In this document: one piece after another, positions 61,671-64,000 of the stretch | Position numbering within the stretch: position 1 is the first letter of the stretch | How the letters are laid out: each line of letters starts with the position of its first letter | DNA from: Rhinopomastus cyanomelas | Lineage: Eukaryota > Chordata > Aves > Bucerotiformes > Rhinopomastidae | Assembly: GCA_013400115.1 (NCBI GenBank) | Contig: VXBP01001113.1 | Span: forward strand, 836,404-900,403 | DNA: 64,000 nt | Direction: 5' to 3' | Position numbers and translations under genes: made by a program | Notes under the pieces: model-generated | Seen by the model: only the letters and a program-made list of their open reading frames with translations | Told to the model about the DNA's origin: nothing | Databases searched by the model: none

Positions 61671-62600
61671 TCACAGAATCATAGACATTTTGTTTGGAAA
61701 AGACCTTTAAAATCATCAAGTGCAACCATTAACCTAAATGTACCAATCCCACCGTAAGCTCCATATTTACATTTCTTTTACGTACCTCCAGGGATGAACG
61801 ATGCAGCCACCTCTCTGGGTAGCCTGTTCCAATGTCTGATGACCCTTCAATAAAGACATTTTTCCTAATGTCCAACTTGGTGCAACTTGAGGCCGTTTTC
61901 TCTTGTCTTTTGCATTTTACTTGGGAGAAGAGACCAACATCCATCTCACTACAACCTCCTTTCAGGTAGTTGTAGACAGTGATAAAGTCTCTCCTGAGCT
62001 TCCTTTTCTCCAGGCTAAACCACCCCAGCTCCCTCAGCTGCTCCTCATAAGATCTGTTCTCCAGCTTCACCAGCTTTGTTGCCCTTCTTTGGACCTGCTT
62101 CAGCTCATCAATATCCTTGTAGTGTGGAGCCAAAATCTGAACACTGTATTTGAGGAGTGGCCTCACCTTTGTCAAGTACAGTGGGACAATCACTCCTGCT
62201 GGCCACACTGTTTGTGGTACAAGCCAGGATGGTGTTGGTCTTGGTTACCTGGGCACACTGCTGGCTGATATTTAGCCAGGTGTCAACCACCACCTCCAGG
62301 TCCTTTTCTGCCAATCAGCTTTCCAGGCACTCTTCCCATGCCTGTAGCATTGTATTACATTAGTGTGACCCAAGTGCAGGACCTGGCACTTGACCTTGTT
62401 GAACCTCATACAGTTGGCCTGAGCCCTTCAATCAAGCCCGTCCAGGTACCTCTGAAGAGCTTTCCCACCCTCAAGCAGATCCACACTTTTGCCCAACTTG
62501 ATGTAATCTGCAAACTTAGTGAGGATGTACTCAATGCCCCTGTGCACATGGCTGATGACTTTTGGAAGCTCAGTGACTGATGACCACATCAGATTCTCTA
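61671..62600 (-). mobile_element. CR1 LINE, 5'-truncated, with RT remnant
   Basis: Read on the minus strand, this runs from a decayed reverse-transcriptase segment (TKFADYIKLGKSVDLLEGG, where intact CR1 has FADDTKLGGSVD) through the C-terminal domain (QVQRRATKLVKLE, SYEEQLRELG, YNYLKGGCSEMDVGLFSQV) to the 3' end, whose complement is TCACAGAATCATAGA. Frameshifts and the loss of the second catalytic Asp make it inactive. It lies in the presumed CUEDC2 first intron, antisense to the gene, and belongs to the same subfamily type as the plus-strand copy at 37.33-38.28 kb. Confidence 0.93.
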
Positions 62601-63490
62601 TGGCAAAGTGAGTTTCATTCCTTGGAAGAACTCGGTGTTTACACATGGGGTTTGTCCACTCAAGGAGGAGTGATTAAGGAACAGCTTTTCTCTGCTTAGT
62701 TCAGTCTAGGCCCAATACTGATAGTTGAAGGAGGGATGTGGGCAGCTCCCCTCTGCCGCTGCCTCTGTAGGAGCTCTATGATTCTTAGAACATCCCTGAG
62801 TTTTGGGTTATCAAGCATCCCTTGTGGCAGCTTCATCAACTATAGAATGGCTTATTTACTGAGTACAACAACAAGTTTCTGTTTGAGCAGGATTCCACTG
62901 GCAGTTCATGCTTGACCTGGAGACCTTTGATATTTTGGCTGGCAGACTAATAGCCTGTGCCCTGCTTGGTATTTCCCTGTAAAATACACTCTAGGTTGTC
63001 ATTTCTTTAGGAGACATTACCCCTCCTCCCACTCATTCCTGAGTTCAAGCATCACTGCAAAAACTCTTAGCTGGAAGGTCCACCCCTTTCTGCACTGACC
63101 ATACAAACACATTACCCGCTGCTTCCTCACTAGACAGCACAGTGTTCCAGCCAAGAAAGTTTCTCTGAGGTCCTGCAGCTGGACACATCTGCATTTCCAG
63201 CTTTGTTTCCTTGGAGGTGACATTTTAGATGCACGGTACATCAGCATACTGGCAACATCAACACGAGCAGGAGCGGCCCAGGATACTGGGCTGGTATTTC
63301 CAGTGGATCCTCATACTGCTGCTGTCTGTGGATATTTTTGCCTGCTGTTTACCAGGGATAGCAAGACAAATCAGAGGATTTTGTGAAATGTTCTCATGGA
63401 AAGAGCACATTTGACTGTACCGTGCCTTTTGATCTTCTTGATGTTATGATCTACTTCTTGCCTTTGAAATTTTTTCTCCTCTTTTTTTAG
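62601..63490. other. CUEDC2 first intron, right part
   Basis: Unique DNA from the intronic CR1 to the acceptor. The last 70 bp before 63490 are strongly pyrimidine-rich and end in CTTTTTTTAG, a good acceptor. No other feature recognised. Confidence 0.5.
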
Positions 63491-63584
63491 AGAAAATCAT
63501 CAAGAGAGAGATGGATCTTGAAGGAATCATTCGAGACACGCTGACATGCTTCATCCAGTCTCACATTCCTGCAGCAGACCTCAG
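63491..63584 (+). CDS. CUEDC2: CUEDC2-like first coding exon (partial gene)
   Basis: Exon with a pyrimidine-rich tract and AG acceptor at 63489-63490, 20 nt of 5' UTR, an ATG at 63511 in good Kozak context (purine at -3, G at +4), 24 codons plus AG, then a GTATGT donor at 63585. The peptide begins MDLEGIIRDTLTCF and ends SHIPAADL, with the split codon AG+N giving Ser or Arg. In the family, CUEDC2 starts M-E-L-E-R-I-V and continues F-V-Q-T-H-L-P-E-A-D-L-S, so spacing and the xHxPxADLS ending agree. CUEDC2 is known as a CUE-domain ubiquitin-binding protein that promotes progesterone and oestrogen receptor turnover, dampens IKK/NF-kB signalling and acts on APC/C-Cdc20 in mitosis. The CUE domain and everything after residue 24 lie off the right edge. 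Recognition rests on a short peptide, but the splice structure is clean. The coding part is 63511-63584. Confidence 0.72.
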
Positions 63585-64000
63585 GTATGTTGAGATAGGA
63601 CAATCCAATATCATAGGTCTAGTTTGAACTCTGCATGAATTGTTCCTACACATCATGCCGAACTCTACAGCTTTCCTGTACTTCGTGTTGCTTTCCCTTA
63701 AGTCAGATCCAGCATGCAGGTAACTTGCCCAGGCTCCTGGGAATACTTGAACAACTATCGTTTAGTACTGCAATCCAGCAATGCCATTTCTTTGATGACC
63801 AAGATGATTAATTTCCTGTCCAGTAATATACATTAGAAGATGGGATTCTCTTCATTCCGCAGAGCTCCCAAAGGGCTTTCTGAGCAGTGTAATGCTATAT
63901 CAGGGCTTTCCCTATTCTGAACTCTGGTAGCGTGCAGAGGTCAACCACCTTCAAGCTGGGAGACAGCAGCTGGTTTTGCAGCCAACAGCAGTAGTGGCAC
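63585..64000. other. Start of CUEDC2 second intron
   Basis: Begins with the GTATGT donor. Nothing further is recognised before the window ends, so the next exon lies outside. Confidence 0.5.

Noticed and set aside
61903..62268. 121-codon plus-strand frame
   Set aside because: It is the antisense shadow of the CR1 C-terminal region.
1..64000. CRISPR arrays, tRNA or rRNA genes, bacterial operons, intact endogenous retrovirus
   Set aside because: No regular spacer repeats, no clover-leaf A/B boxes, no rRNA motifs, and no paired LTRs with gag/pol frames were seen by eye on either strand.

Overview
The window looks like a piece of a bird nuclear genome. The reasons are many 5'-truncated CR1 LINE copies ending in the avian (ATTCTATG)-type 3' tail, no Alu- or L1-like sequence, a few decayed MIR/L2-like relics, and genes confined to CpG islands and short spliced exons. 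No long bacterial-style coding region is present. Almost every open frame is short and lies in unique non-coding DNA, in CR1, or in GC-rich islands where stop codons are rare by composition.

Layout. 1-27.0 kb: non-coding DNA with four recognisable CR1 3' ends, an older LINE reverse-transcriptase scrap (9.26-9.46 kb), a possible decayed coding remnant (2.29-2.95 kb), one decayed CA-rich array (18.6-18.9 kb), a decayed long-unit tandem repeat (24.65-26.1 kb) and AT-rich candidate conserved elements. 27.0-28.1 kb: an inverted pair of CR1 copies abutting a CpG island. The island holds a candidate minus-strand first exon (a 4-codon start followed at once by a GT donor) and a CTCF-like core. 28-50 kb: mostly unique DNA with candidate regulatory elements, MIR/L2-like relics, a longer CR1 copy retaining the F-A-D-D reverse-transcriptase motif (37.3-38.3 kb), a decayed TG-rich array (42.6-43.3 kb), a near-perfect 80-bp triplication (47.1 kb) and a 32-bp perfect palindrome (47.5 kb). 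50.9-51.1 kb: a small CpG island with no recognised gene. 53-56 kb: three more CR1 copies. 57.4-58.3 kb: a large CpG island with a YY1-type start-site motif and an E-box. 61.7-62.6 kb: a minus-strand CR1. 63.49-63.58 kb: the one protein-coding exon I can name.

That exon has a polypyrimidine tract and AG acceptor, a good Kozak ATG, 24 codons plus two bases, and a GTATGT donor. Its peptide resembles the N-terminus of CUEDC2, a ubiquitin-binding CUE-domain protein involved in NF-kB, steroid-receptor and mitotic control. The CpG island about 5.5 kb upstream is the natural promoter, giving a gene on the plus strand that runs out of the right edge; most of its protein lies beyond this window.

I see no operon, CRISPR array, tRNA, rRNA, intact retrovirus or novel multi-gene system. 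The observations most worth following are the triplication next to a nested palindrome, the decayed long-unit tandem repeat, the candidate 4-codon first exon at the 27.8-kb island, the orphan CpG island at 51 kb, and the non-coding elements that look constrained.
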